A stretch of DNA of 64,000 bases. Origin: Galerina marginata (Eukaryota > Basidiomycota > Agaricomycetes > Agaricales > Galerinaceae). Below are positions 33,636 to 45,200 of the stretch, in pieces. Each line of letters begins with the position of its first letter. Position 1 is the stretch's first letter. The notes under the pieces were generated by a model. The model saw nothing but the letters and a program-made list of their open reading frames with translations, made no database searches and was not told the origin of the DNA. Made by a program: the position numbers and the translations under genes. The DNA lies in NCBI GenBank assembly GCA_023014335.1, contig JAECYW010000004.1, forward strand, positions 1,984,001-2,048,000. The letters are read 5' to 3'.

Positions 33636-34823
33636 TTATATCATCAGATCCAACGGCATGAAATACTTCAGCTCAACAAGGTTCCGTAACATGGTGGTGG
33701 CGGGTGTCTCTATTCCGTGCTCCCGCCCCAGATTTTCCAAGTAACCATTGATGAATTCAATTTCAGTTTCCCGTCCTCTTCGAACGTCCTGTAACATTGA
33801 TGATATATTGCCTTTGGTAAGCTCAGCTACCCGCACGACCTCTTCTTCTAGAGATTTGCTGGTCAAGGTTTCAGGGAATGAAGGCATCTGGATTTTCCGA
33901 GTATCCACCCTGTGCAATTCCAGCTCTTTCAACCATCCGTTGACTTCCAGTCGAATCTGGGCCTCGTAAACTGCGGAGGCCTCTCTGCAAACTTGGGAGA
34001 CAATATTGCGAGCGGCTTCATGCTGGAAAAGGTCGCCATTCCTACAGCTCAGAATCGCGGTAAGAGGGTTGATGACCGAGTTCACAACGAGTTTCCGCCG
34101 CATTGCCATCTGCAAATGGGAAAAGGGTAACCAAGAGACATTGAGAGACTTCGCCAGCAGTAATGCGGCAGTGGTTTCTCGCAATGTTTTGAATCTCGAA
34201 AAATCTACATCGGACGGAAGGCAAATGTCAGAGATTCGAAGGCGGCGTTCTTCAGGCCCAACGGATGAGTCGTCAAGGCCGGCTTCATAGTCTCGTCCAC
34301 TAGAATCAGGCGCGATTCCGAATTCTATGGCTCCAATGCCCGCATGAACAACGTGGTACGGGTTCGATGTGAAGGCTCCATGTGTGTTCGAGGCAAGAAT
34401 AAAGTGCGGGCGTTGGGTTGGGTTGCGGAAAACTTCGCTCAACAGTTGCTCGTACACTCCCATGCCGTTCTGCATTAAAACGATGGTTGAACTTGGGCTG
34501 AGCCGAGGTGCAAGGTGTTTGATAGCGCCGAGGGTGTACTGGGCTTTTAACGCGACAAAAACCGAGTCAATCGGGGTGGTGCTAGGTGTTGACTTGTCGT
34601 GTGGGGCGGTTGAGGTATTGAAAACTTCATGCGAGAATTCATCGCTGGAGTATGTCACCGCACCAGCACGCTCTAGGGCAATATTACCACGCCTGAGGAA
34701 GAGCAAGCGTTCTTTGCCGGTTTTGTGGATGAGGCTGATAGAATGCGTGGGGGGTAAAATTTGGCGGAGGTTATGTGCTAGAAGACACCCAACGGGACCC
34801 AGACCCAGGATATGAAGATGCAT
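33636..34823 (-). CDS. PAN5: 2-dehydropantoate 2-reductase (ketopantoate reductase, ApbA/PanE family)
   Basis: NADPH-dependent reduction of ketopantoate to pantoate in pantothenate and coenzyme A synthesis. It is intronless, 395 residues, unusual among its intron-rich neighbours. The N-terminal Rossmann motif is ILGLGPVGCLLAHNL. Further family marks are VFVALKAQYTLGAIKHL, IVLMQNGMGVYEQL (the NGxG motif), HGAFTSNPYHVVHAG, and RKLVVNSVINPLTAIL with the conserved catalytic Lys and Asn. The C-terminal domain has TEIEFINGYLENLGREHGI, also typical of the family. It could act on another 2-keto acid, since fungi carry several ApbA paralogues. It is divergent from the PB1 gene across 458 bp. Confidence 0.88.
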   Translation of the reverse strand: MHLHILGLGPVGCLLAHNLRQILPPTHSISLIHKTGKERLLFLRRGNIALERAGAVTYSSDEFSHEVFNTSTAPHDKSTPSTTPIDSVFVALKAQYTLGAIKHLAPRLSPSSTIVLMQNGMGVYEQLLSEVFRNPTQRPHFILASNTHGAFTSNPYHVVHAGIGAIEFGIAPDSSGRDYEAGLDDSSVGPEERRLRISDICLPSDVDFSRFKTLRETTAALLLAKSLNVSWLPFSHLQMAMRRKLVVNSVINPLTAILSCRNGDLFQHEAARNIVSQVCREASAVYEAQIRLEVNGWLKELELHRVDTRKIQMPSFPETLTSKSLEEEVVRVAELTKGNISSMLQDVRRGRETEIEFINGYLENLGREHGIETPATTMLRNLVELKYFMPLDLMI

Positions 34824-35281
34824 CAGGGTATCGTATTCATTAACTTATAACTTGAACATATGGAAACCTGGCAAAAAAAAAGTCACCTCAAGCAACGTTG
34901 GTAGTAGTAAATATCAAAGAGCTTACAGAGCAGTAACCCAATTGTAAGCGACTAATGAGAAGATCAGGACCTCAGGCAACTCTGAAGGACAAAAGTCACA
35001 TGATATGATGGTACGCGTATATTCATTGTCATCAACAGAACTGCCTTGGCGCCCGCGACGCGCGTCGACGATAATTGCTGAAGGCAGGCTATAGCGCAGT
35101 CGACTCGTCGTTTCCAGATTATTCCACCACAAGGCGATGACTCGTTCAACAGGCTGCAAAATGATCAAACCGCAGCTTGATCACGACCCGCAGTGCGCAG
35201 AGCGGAGTTTGAAAGGCAAGTATATGAAGCGCCGGATGCCCACTCCAACGCCTTCTTGCGCCACCCATAAACATCCACATA
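34824..35281. promoter_or_regulatory. Bidirectional spacer between the ketopantoate reductase and PB1 genes
   Basis: 458 bp between divergent start codons. TATATGAA near 35220 is a weak TATA candidate for the rightward gene. No gene is seen. Confidence 0.35.
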
Positions 35282-37747
35282 ATGCCTCCAATCCACTTCA
35301 AATTAACTAAATCTGATGGCCATACTCGACGTGTGACTTTCCAGGTGCTGCCTTCTTGGCAAGAGCTCGCTTCCAAGTTACAAGCGCTCTATGACGTCCC
35401 TACTGACAAAATCGGGGTCTCATACATTGATAACGACAACGACGAGATAACCGCCAGCTCGAACGAGGAACTCCAGGATTTTTATCAGACAACCCACCAG
35501 CCTGGACATGTAATCAAGTTTAACGTCATAGACTTGACCATCCCCCGCGACAATGTCAACTCGCTCCCCAACACTAACCGAAACACTTTTGGCGAAGATA
35601 ATTTTGACTTTCCCAACTCGGAATGGCAACACCTCGGGCCATTTGGACTCCCAGATTTTATGGATACTCCTTCTGAAGGCCCTCACGCGTTTGTTGAGGT
35701 CGTCAGTAGCGATGTTAGTGGCTTCGCAAAGGAAACCACCGATATCGATTCTGAGGATGCTCAGTCGACCGTGCGACTCCACTCCTCGGACAAAGGCAAA
35801 GGCAGAGCATCGTCCTTTGGAGCTGCTTCTAATATTTCTATTGTTGACGAAGAGCCGTCTCAGAAGTATCCCATCCATGTCCTCGACCACGCCTCTGTCA
35901 AAGGAGGGACCTCTACTCAGGAACCCATGGATCGGAATGCTGACGTCCCGCCGGTCCATATCACAGCACAGAGCACTCCGAAGGCTCAAACTGTGAACTT
36001 AAAAGGTTCCGAGAGTGAAAGTGACTTGGCCAAGGTCTTGGAAACTGACAACGCGGACGATCCCCCTCTGCCCTCCCTCGATGGTCCTCCTACCCAGTCC
36101 AACGCATCTGCGAATCTTTCCGATGATCTGGCCACACTCCTTACCACCTTTAACAGTATCATTTCTACCCATCCTGAATTATCAGAAGGTGTTCGCAACA
36201 TCGTACGAAATGCGACCAATGGTACCTACTGGCAGGCTCATCGTTCAGCGATGTCTCAAGCAGCCAACCACATGCAGCTGCCTGTGGACGGTTTCGATGC
36301 AGATGCGGCACGAAGGGTCTCTGAGGCCCTTGGCTCGATCTTCCGTTCATTGTCGGTCTCCCAGCCAGCTGAATGTGCCAATCCAGACACGGCCGAAAAC
36401 CCACCTCAAGGCACTCCGAACCCTTCTCAAGAACATGCCGAATCTATTCAATTCGGGCCTCCTTTCCCATGGTTCCAAGCACCCTCTGGAAATGCATCCA
36501 GGCGTCAGTGGGGTCGCAGGTTCCCGGCGCATCCTGATGGTCACTCATTTTGGAGGAGCTTCCCCATGAACTGGCCTGGTATTGTACCTCCCGGAGGACC
36601 GCCTCCGCCTCCGCCTCCGCGACCACCACCGCCCCCAGGGCCCCCACCGCCTCCGGGGCCCCCGCCCGCTACATATGCGCGCAATGGTCAGGAGGTGAGA
36701 CCCGAAGTGATGGCGCCCCTCCAGGCCACCCAAGGTCCTCCGCCGCCTCCGCCTCCACCACACATTCCACCTTTGCCTCGCAATTTGCCCCCTCGACCTC
36801 CTCCACCCCCATTTAATCTTCCTCATGGCCCACCGCCTCCTCCTGGTCCATTCCCCCCTCCGCACCCCCATATTCCTTATGCGCAGCCCTCTTTCCCTGT
36901 AGAGCTCAATAGTCAGGTCCCTCCGCGATTTATTGGAGGAACTTACCATTATCATACAGCCGGTTCTCAGGCCCCACCCCTTCCACCCAATCCAACAACC
37001 ACCGGAGATCCATCCTCTGACGAAAGTTATATGCCTATGTATGCCAATCCTTTCTTACCGCACACTGGCTGGTCTGGTCGCCAGGACGCAGAGCAACCTG
37101 CATCCAAACCCACACCGCAACAACTACGAGCTCAAGTCGATGAAGCCAAACGCCTCTATAGGGAACAGAAAGAGGCATATAAACGAGAACGCGAGGAGCG
37201 AAGGAAAGCAAAGGAAGAACGTGAGGTCGAAAGTGATAATAAACCGTGAGCCTTTGGAAATATCTTAAAAGCAGAAAACATGTCTGACTATCTGCATACA
37301 GAAATACCAAGCCATTGGGCGACGCTGTCGAAGGGTCGTCGCAGATCATCAGCAACGCCTGGGGCCCCTACCCTCAGCTAGAAATGGTTAGCGTTCCCAG
37401 ACGTCATAATACCCATCCCGGGCATGGTCCGTCGCGCTTTAGGCGAAATGAGAGGCATATGAACCCCGATGATTTGAACACCCGCGCACAATCTCGTATC
37501 GCCAGGAGACTTGCTGATGTACGTCGTTTTTATACCTTCTCAATCTAGTACCGAATGCTCATCATTGAATTTATAGATGGGATTCTCTGAACACTCGCAC
37601 CCCACTCTCCCGGAAAAGATAAGGACCAATATGCCGGAACACAAGTTCATTGCTAAAGAGGAGGAAGACGATATTGTGACGACTCTGCTCGAAGAACTTC
37701 TTGCTCAAACCCCCAAGTCCCCTGTCGCGACTGGCTCTGGTTTGTAA
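35282..37747 (+). CDS. PB1-domain protein with polyproline tract and conserved C-terminal segment
   Basis: The function is unknown. Residues 1-85 form a PB1 domain (HFKLTKSDGHTRRVTFQV, with the acidic OPCA-like stretch YIDNDNDEITASSNEELQDF), a protein-protein interaction module. A Ser/Asp-rich linker follows. Residues about 435-565 have several runs of 6-8 prolines split by Gly, Arg or Phe, like a profilin- or SH3-binding region. After a short charged coiled coil (QVDEAKRLYREQKEAYKRER) two introns (37248-37300 and 37519-37576) lead to a C-terminus with LADMGFSEHSHPTLPEKIRT and EEDDIVTTLLEELL. That end has a UBA-like MGF start, but I cannot confirm a UBA fold. PB1 plus a possible UBA recalls p62/NBR1 receptors, but no ZZ finger is present. 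Confidence 0.78.
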
Positions 37748-38064
37748 AACGTGAAGAGGGTGACGGGTTTTCGACTTGCTGGCCAAATCCACCTTATCTG
37801 AATGGTCGATGGAGATGCTGACGTTAACAGTAAACCTTAATATGTAGGTATGTAGGTATTTTTTTAAGATAGGCTTGTTCAAGTGTATGTACAACAGAAT
37901 ATTCCGAAGTAGGATACGTTGTAATATTTGTATTTCGGCAATGTACACGAGTTTTTGCTACCAGTAAGTATAACTCTGTGAATACGTTGATTTCTAAAAA
38001 AAGAACAGGAAAGTCATGTGTGCGACCAGGTCCGACCCGCAGTCATGATTTGACCAGAACGGCC
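37748..38064. other. Spacer before the metallophosphoesterase gene
   Basis: 317 bp, AT-rich, with the PB1 gene 3' end and an upstream region for the next gene. The frame of the next gene is open back to 37978, so the true start could lie upstream of the ATG chosen. Confidence 0.4.
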
Positions 38065-38999
38065 ATGAGCCTCGACAGTATTCTCCACAGGAAACCTCAA
38101 ACTCCATGGGAACAGTTTCTCGAGTCGCCACTGGTATTTTACGCCGAGTTATTCTATAAATCTTGTCGAAAGGACTCCGAGTGGATATCGAGTCGTTTGA
38201 CCAAGTCACCGTCGGTCCGCGTCGTCTGCATATCCGATACACACAACCGTCAAGAATTACAGCCTTCGTTACCAGTTGGTGATATACTAATACATGCTGG
38301 TGATCTGACCCAGACGGGCACACCTTACGAAATGGAAGCCGCTCTTACGTGGCTAAACAGGCAGTCCCATCCTCACAAGATATTCATCGCCGGAAATCAC
38401 GATTCGTGCTTGGATAATAAACCAGGGTTCGGGGATTCTCTAAAGGACAAATTTCCCGACTTAGTCTATCTGCAGGAAAGCTCAGTTTCGCTCCAAGTTA
38501 ATGGGCGCGAGCTGACAATTTACGGGAGCCCATTTACACCTCAACAAGGTCCTTGGTCGTTCCAATACCCTCGCATAGCACCTTCGTCGGACGCAGGCGA
38601 AAACGATATATGGTCATCCATACCGAATAATGTGGACGTCCTCGTTACTCATGGACCACCCAGGTATCATCTCGACTTCCGCTCTGGCTGTATCGGTCTT
38701 CTCGCAGCACTCTGGAGAGTCCGTCCAAAGCTTCATATCTTTGGCCATATTCATGCGGCACGTGGAACAGAAATTCTTGGCTGGACCAAAGATCAAAAGG
38801 CCTACGAAAGAATCCTCTCCCGGACAGGCGGCTGGTTTAATTGGACCTGTTCATCGTCGGCTTTGGGTTGCTGTCTAGAGTCTGGCAGTCGTGGACAAGG
38901 ACTGACTCTGCGGCACCGCATATCTTGCTCGTCAATGCGGCGGCACTGGGTGGTTTCCGGGATGAGAAGGATCGCGGTGGCCTCGCCGTCGATATATAG
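38065..38999 (+). CDS. Calcineurin-like metallophosphoesterase, C-terminal frame broken or spliced
   Basis: Two-metal phosphoesterase of the MPPED-like fungal family; the substrate is unknown. The family start is WEQFLESPLVFYAELFY. Metal motifs are VVCISDTHN (D-x-H), ILIHAGDLTQTG (GD), FIAGNHDSC (GNHD), VDVLVTHGPP (H) and HIFGHIHAARG (GHxH), all present. After SRTGGW (near 38835) the same frame turns into an unrelated Cys/Ser/Arg-rich tail. The expected family C-terminus, HILLVNAAALGGFRDEKDRG, is found in another frame and ends at 38999. The hydrophobic segment before it (DLFIVGFGLLSRVW) is in that frame too, which points to a one-base shift near 38840-38860. A 65-bp intron (GTTTAA...ACAAG) would also restore the frame. 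An ATG at 37978 is an alternative start. Confidence 0.78.
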
Positions 39000-39346
39000 G
39001 GCCCCCGTTTCTCAACATCAATAATTCTCTATCATATTATTTCCGTAACAGGCCGCCAGAGGGCTGGAAATATTGCATACAACCATCTGCAATATATATA
39101 TTAATCTATCCAACTCGGTTCTATGCGAGACCGACGAAGAAGCCTAAAGTGCGGAAACGTACAGTGTGCACTGTGGACGGCGAATACAGGTGGGAAAACG
39201 TAGGAGAAGTCGAAGCATACAACTTAAATTTTCTTGTATATATATGCTCCTCTCTTTTGCAGGCCGCCATCTCTCCTACTCCTCTTCCCCCTGCTGCCCA
39301 CCGTCGCTCGTTTGTTCTGGAAATTAGATCTTTTTCCCTGACCCTT
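39000..39346. promoter_or_regulatory. Upstream region of aspartic protease 2
   Basis: 347 bp with two AT-rich TATA-like stretches: ATATATATATTAAT near 39091-39104 and GTATATATATGC near 39237-39248. The second, about 100 bp before the ATG, is the better TATA candidate. It is followed by a pyrimidine-rich leader. Confidence 0.4.
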
Positions 39347-41354
39347 ATGTTCCTTCTCACTTCGCATATATTTGCCGCATTCCTTACCTTTCTCCTCCTT
39401 TGGAGCAATTGCCCTTCATTCGTAGACGCTCAGGTTCCCGCTCCATCCCAGCCGACATTTCTGTCCATCCCACTCACACATACCGACTACGCCACCAACT
39501 CGAAGCCAGAGCACGTACATGGCTCCATCGTAAGTTCCCCTTCCCAGTCAGAGTATTTGGAAATTATTGACTGTATATACTCTATTCGCAGATTCAACAA
39601 CAGCACGCCAATCGGGGTATCAGGCGGCTTGCTATGATGACCCATCAACAACCTCCATCCCAATACGACCTCCTGTCGAGCATTAACAAAAGAATTCTTC
39701 TTTTACCGAGTGTTCACCAAAGACAGTACAATGTCGAAGAAATTGCACAAGCATTGGCATCTTATAACCACTCGGGAGAACGCAGCATGGCTTCCATCTC
39801 AAAAAGTTCTATATCTCCTCTGGTTAACGAGCCAGCCGGCAACGCCAATGCTACCGATTTCTCGTGGAGCAAGCCCTTCCTTCATAGCCTTGGCTTGGAT
39901 ATCGAGTAAGGTTTCTCTAGGATGCTATCCGGTAGTCAACAGCTGATCACGTTTGCTTCAGAGGAAGCGACATTGGATGTATGTCGTGTTTCTATTGCCT
40001 CAATAGCATCAAACAGGCACTGACTATATTCTAGACATCGGCACAGTGAAATTTGGCTCACCTCCTCGAGACTTCCGTCTCCTCATTGACTCTGGCTCTG
40101 CGGACCTCTGGGTAGGTGCAGAGGGCTGCCGTGGAAATGACGGCGGAGGTTGCGTGAGTATTCTCCTAAGGAAAACTTCCTTGTGTTGTCTTATTAACAT
40201 CACTGAGTCGTAGGGAAACCACACGCTCTTGGGTTCCCGTTCCAGCAGCACTTTCAATGCCTCTAAGGAGAGCTGGGCAGTGGGATACGTGTCAGGCTCC
40301 GTGTCTGGCTATATTGTTCAAGACGACGTATCGATTGCCGGGCTTAGGCTGAAAAACCATACATTCGGTGTTGCTCAGAATGAAAGTAGTGATTTCACCC
40401 CGTAGGCTATTGAACACCTAGTTTCCCATGAAAGTAACTCAGACGCCCTCGTTTTCAGAGACAGCATACCTTTTGATGGATTGCTGGGCCTAGGGAAAGA
40501 TGTAGGATAAACCTTGATCTCTTGTGGTATTAAGTACTTATGTGTTCCTTTAGACGATCTCGCAACAAAGAGTACCAACTCTCCTACAGTCTCTTTATCG
40601 TGCCCATCTTTTGCCCGCTCCTGTTGCTTCTTACAAGATATCTCGCCTCGCCGATGGCAAGAACGACGGCGAGCTGACTCTCGGCGCAATGGACCCAAAG
40701 CATTACGACTCCAAAACGCTTGTCAAAATGAAGAATGTCAATAAGTTTGGGTATTGGGGTGTCGCTGTCGGCGCCGTCAAGATCGGGGAGAAAAACTTGA
40801 AGTGGTCAAATAGGACAGTCCTCCTGGACACTGGAACGGTCAGGCGCTTTCTCTTGTACTGGACAAAAAATATCGAAGACTGATTTATGGTTTTGTTGTT
40901 TTGTAGACCCTCATCATCGCACCAAAACATGTTGGCATTCCTAGTTTGACCATGATGTGAATGTTAACATTTGATTTTTAGGATGTCGATGTCATTCATA
41001 ACCATATCCCAGGTGCTCAGTACGACGGAGGTGGCTGGACTGTCCCTTGTAATATGACGACCACGCTGTCTCTCACTATCGGAGATCAGCCGTTCTCTGT
41101 TGACCCCCGAGACATCGCGTTTTACCCTGTAGAGCCAGGTTCCCGAAATTGTATTTCGGGCATTGCTGTGGGCGGAGTCGGGCCATTCTATCTCAACAAC
41201 GAATGGCTGGTGAGCTTAAAATTTGTTTGAATAGAGGACGACTGTATTAACGAATCCTTTTTTTATAACCAAGGTTGGAGACGTGTTCCTCAAGAATGTC
41301 TATTTCAGCACTGACGAGAACATGGACGAGATTTGCATTGCCAGGCAAACCTAG
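39347..41354 (+). CDS. Secreted aspartic protease (peptidase family A1), copy 2
   Basis: Paralogue of the protease at 31270-33151. It starts MFLLTSHIFAAFLTFLLLW, a signal peptide; the frame is open further upstream but the ATG at 39347 gives the natural secretory start. The propeptide carries NKRILLLPS. The mature part begins near GSDIGYIGTVKFGSPPRDF. Catalytic motifs are LIDSGSADLWVGAEGC and VLLDTGT, spliced to TLIIAPKHDVDVIHNH across an intron. The C-terminus, WLVGDVFLKNVYFSTDENM, is standard for the family and ends at the TAG at 41352-41354. Several N-glycosylation sites (NHT, NAS, NMT). Introns lie at matching places in copy 1, including the one after LGLDIE, so the two come from a local duplication with later divergence. 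Confidence 0.9.
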
Positions 41355-42234
41355 AGCCTGGCTTTCAGTTCTTGGATGCACTCACGCTCTTTTACTTGTA
41401 CTTCTGGTCTCTACGCAGTTTTCTATTGGACAATCGATCCAGGCTTCAAATGGAGGCGAAGACATGATTGGAAGAATAATTGTCTTGTTGCCCTGCAATG
41501 TCAATTGGGTTCGCACAGGTAGATTAATGATGAATTGCCCAAAATCCCAAGCCACAAGCGGGATGTCTAAGCCTAGTGTGGTGGTCGACTGACCAAGACT
41601 GACCATCATCCTCAGACGAAAATATCTGGATGTACTCTTCTACGAGAAAAGGAAATGGAACAATGGCAAAATGATGTTCCAGGGAACCGATTATATTACA
41701 CAGGGAAGTAAAGTAAGTAGTCGATGCTCTATCACACAACAGCAAGGAGAAACGCAAGAGAGATAGAAAAGTAGAAAATTCCCAGAATACAAAAGAGGCT
41801 GATGATGCAGTGATGCAAATAGAGGGGAGCAGCGAGTGATACAACTAGGCTGCGATTGAAGAAAGTAAGGCACTGTCTTGCAATGTCAGACAAGATATCT
41901 TCCCGGAACGAATAAGACGATGGTGCGTCACCGTTTGTCCAATAGCACGATGAAGATTGAGGGAAGATCTGCCATCTTTCTGTCAGCAACTGGTCCAGGC
42001 AAACAAAGAAAACTTACGATGAAGCAAACGGCTGATAGCAAGAAATACGGAAAACGGTGGGCAGAACGGGAACGAAGAATGAGGAAGTTCGATGTCAACA
42101 GTGGCCGGGCAGAGGAGTACGCTTATCGCTTGAGAAATGGTAGTATGTAATAGATTTCTATGAGGATTGAGTTTCGTCCAATGTCGGACTGGAGAGTCCT
42201 CAGCTCTCCGGCTCTACTACCACTTAAGTTGCGA
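41355..42234. other. Convergent intergenic region, no supported gene
   Basis: 880 bp between the stop of aspartic protease 2 and the stop of the minus-strand gene. It contains only short overlapping frames on both strands without motifs. Confidence 0.45.
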
Positions 42235-45200
42235 TCAACGCTGTTTGTGGCGGAGCGCAGCTTTGAGGCCAGTCTGGAGCAGGTCGAGAAGAAGCGCCTT
42301 GAGATGGATAGGTTTCGACGAAGGTACTGGCCAAGGGTATGCGCCGGGAATGCGAAACTCGGGCTCGCCGTCGGTAGCAGTGTATTTCAAGTATGTAGTT
42401 TCGTCCAATGCCGCGGCGGGACTGGAGCTTGAGAGTCCTTGGCTCTCCTGTGGCAGTGCTACCTCCTCGATAACGCCTGCGGTGAACGTTACCGTCGTCT
42501 TCTGTGAAATCCAGCCGTATATCAACGGGTCCCTGTAAATGGGGCTGCAGGTGGTCTCGTGGGCAACTTGAGCCGACATTGGTTGACTGGGGGTGTCTAC
42601 TTTTATACTCTTCTTTGCTGGTAAAGTCTCCGACAGCTTTGGTGTATTCGTTTTGTCGGTAAATGCTCCTTTCTTTGATTTCCGATCAGCGCCAGGTTTA
42701 CGTTCTTCCTCTGGGACATTGCTGTTATTTCTCGCTAATGGGGTATTAAAAAACCAAGGATCTGTGGGCAGGGAAAGCAGGGCGGGTATGAGGTTAGTGG
42801 GTTCAGACTCCTTGGGCATCTTCGATATATTAGCCGCGTCACTTCTACTAGCAGGCTTCTTATTTTTTTGTCTGGTTTCAGGATCGGCGTCGGGTTCTGT
42901 TTCCTTGGACGAACCCCCCTTCTGGATTCGTCTAACGGTGTGAAGACGTGACCAAGCTGACCTCGATTTTCCCCCAGGTGTTCGTGGTTTTGGTGCAACA
43001 CATTCCTTCCTGTCTTCTTCAGAGTGGGTAGTTGGGGGAGGTCTGGTACCGTGCTCGACCTCTGGCAGGGTATCCTTCTTCAGAGGCTCATTTGGACTTC
43101 CAATCCCGCCAACGTCACTAGGCAATACGGTTTCCACAACTATGCACACAGACGAGGGTTTACTGCCCCGTTCTGGTTCCGGGTGGCTGTTCGGCGCTGG
43201 CTTTGTTGGAAAAATGCCACCCACCGGAGTATTGTTAGGAAAAACCGACGGTTCAATGCTCGAAAGCATAGGTGCCGTCTCATTCCAGTAGTTATCAACA
43301 TCCATTGGCAATGGAAAGCAAGTTAAAAGAGTTGCGTCGCTCATTTCGATATCGAGATCCACTTCCTGATCGAAGCATCAGCCAAACACCGTTGATAGAA
43401 GATGCCGTTTGGAAGGACGCTTACATCAACTGCCATGGCGTCTTCGTTTTCATCTACCTCCATGGCGTTTTCGATGGATGGACGAAATTGGGAAATACTG
43501 CACAATATCAATTGGTTTAACGAGTCGATTCGGAGATCGGAAACTCACTTCTGATCTAAAGATGGAGGTAAATTAATGGGAGTGACGATAGGACTTCGAA
43601 AGTCGGTTCTCGGCCGTCCTCCGTATCTTGGCAGAGTTGGAGTATAAACGATATTGCCGTTAAATGCAGGGTCTCGCTTATTGAAACTTGCTTGAGATGA
43701 TTGGCCATATGGGACCATAAACGGCGATTTCAACGAGGCGGTGGACGTACTACAAGCCGCATCGGAAAGTCTAGGCACCTGTGGTGCATTGAAACCTATC
43801 ACAGGTATTGGCACCTTGTCCCATTCATCATCGTCATCATCATCTGGTAAGTCAGGGAGTGTCGGATGACCTTCTGAGGATGGACTGGAGGTGGCCAATG
43901 TTGCCCTGTCACTTGTTTCTTTGGTCACTGCGTCAAGTAGAATGTTTGTTCTAGTAGGTTGAGTGCTTTCGTCTGGAGATGTTTTCTCGAGGCTGATATC
44001 AGTACCAGAGGAAAAAGGTATTGGACGCCCGTCTTGCACATGTTCTGGTTAAAAACGAGTGGTCAGAGGGGTTAATTGCGAGTCAAACGTCGAAATTTAC
44101 CTGTCAGTGCTATAGCCCTCGCACTCTGATATTGGACGTCATTGATGGGAATCAAGGTCGCCTCACGAATTTGTGTCGATCCAGGATGATGAAAGTTGCT
44201 TAGATTGTTATCGGATTGGTGAATAGAATCTGGCACTCCGTTGACGATTCCAGTGGTTCTAGGTGGATTTGAAGGGACGAGGTTGCTTATGACGTGTTGT
44301 GGGTGGTTGTTTGGCGTTGTGTGACCGGTACCCTTACTGAACTCATCACTGGTAGGATTTACGATTGTCGCTTGCGGGCTATCATCCTCCAAAAGTGTGT
44401 TGCCCATTCCGGTAACCGAATTGGGAGGATTTGCCTTTGAATCAACCAGCATTTTCGTTGTAGTGGTTACGCTGCTTTCCATCAGAGGGTTGAAGGAACT
44501 GGGTGATTCCGCCATTAAGTCATCCGTGTGCCGGTCGAGAAGGGCTGGGCGAGGCTGAAAGAATGAGTGAGTTGTCAATCTCTCTTCTTATTAAATTGAA
44601 GTGCATAAAAACCTACGAGAATCGGTGGCTCGCTTGGTGATCTCGTCCTAATTACACTCTTAATTACTTTGAGATCCGTGCCTTGAGTCGTAGTGTTCCC
44701 CCGCCTCGGCTTCAAAGTAGATTTAGGTTCTGGCTGAGACAGAACAAGCGAAGGAGAAGAAATAATGGCGTTCGCAATGCCGGGGGTAGACTTATGAACT
44801 GGCACATTAGAGTTTTTAGCAAGAGGATCACCGCTATTCGCAGGAGCATTCAGATCGCCTCCACTCTGCTGCGCCGAGCCCATATGTCGTGGGGGCTTTC
44901 CTTTCTTCCTAAGTCGCATCTCTTTGATCAACTGGTCGGCTTCGGCTTCCTCTTCATTGGCGTGTCGCTGGGCTTCATCGGATTTGATCTTGCAAGGATT
45001 TATCATGATTTGCCTCACTTGGGGACGACGAGCGGGAAAGCTCACGTCTTTGGCCGAGGGGGTTTCTCGAACGTTTAGTTGTGCAATTACAACTGGCTCA
45101 ATATCCATTGCGAATACGGGAGACGGTATGGCCTTTCTTTGACAATCCGGCCTCGACGAGGGGGTTAAAGATGGTAGCGAAGCGGGGTGAACCGATGTCT

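Noticed and set aside
36545..36955. Long minus-strand open frame rich in Arg/Trp/Gly
   Set aside because: It is the antisense of the polyproline-coding tract of the PB1 gene; the repeated CCx codons keep the other strand open by composition alone.
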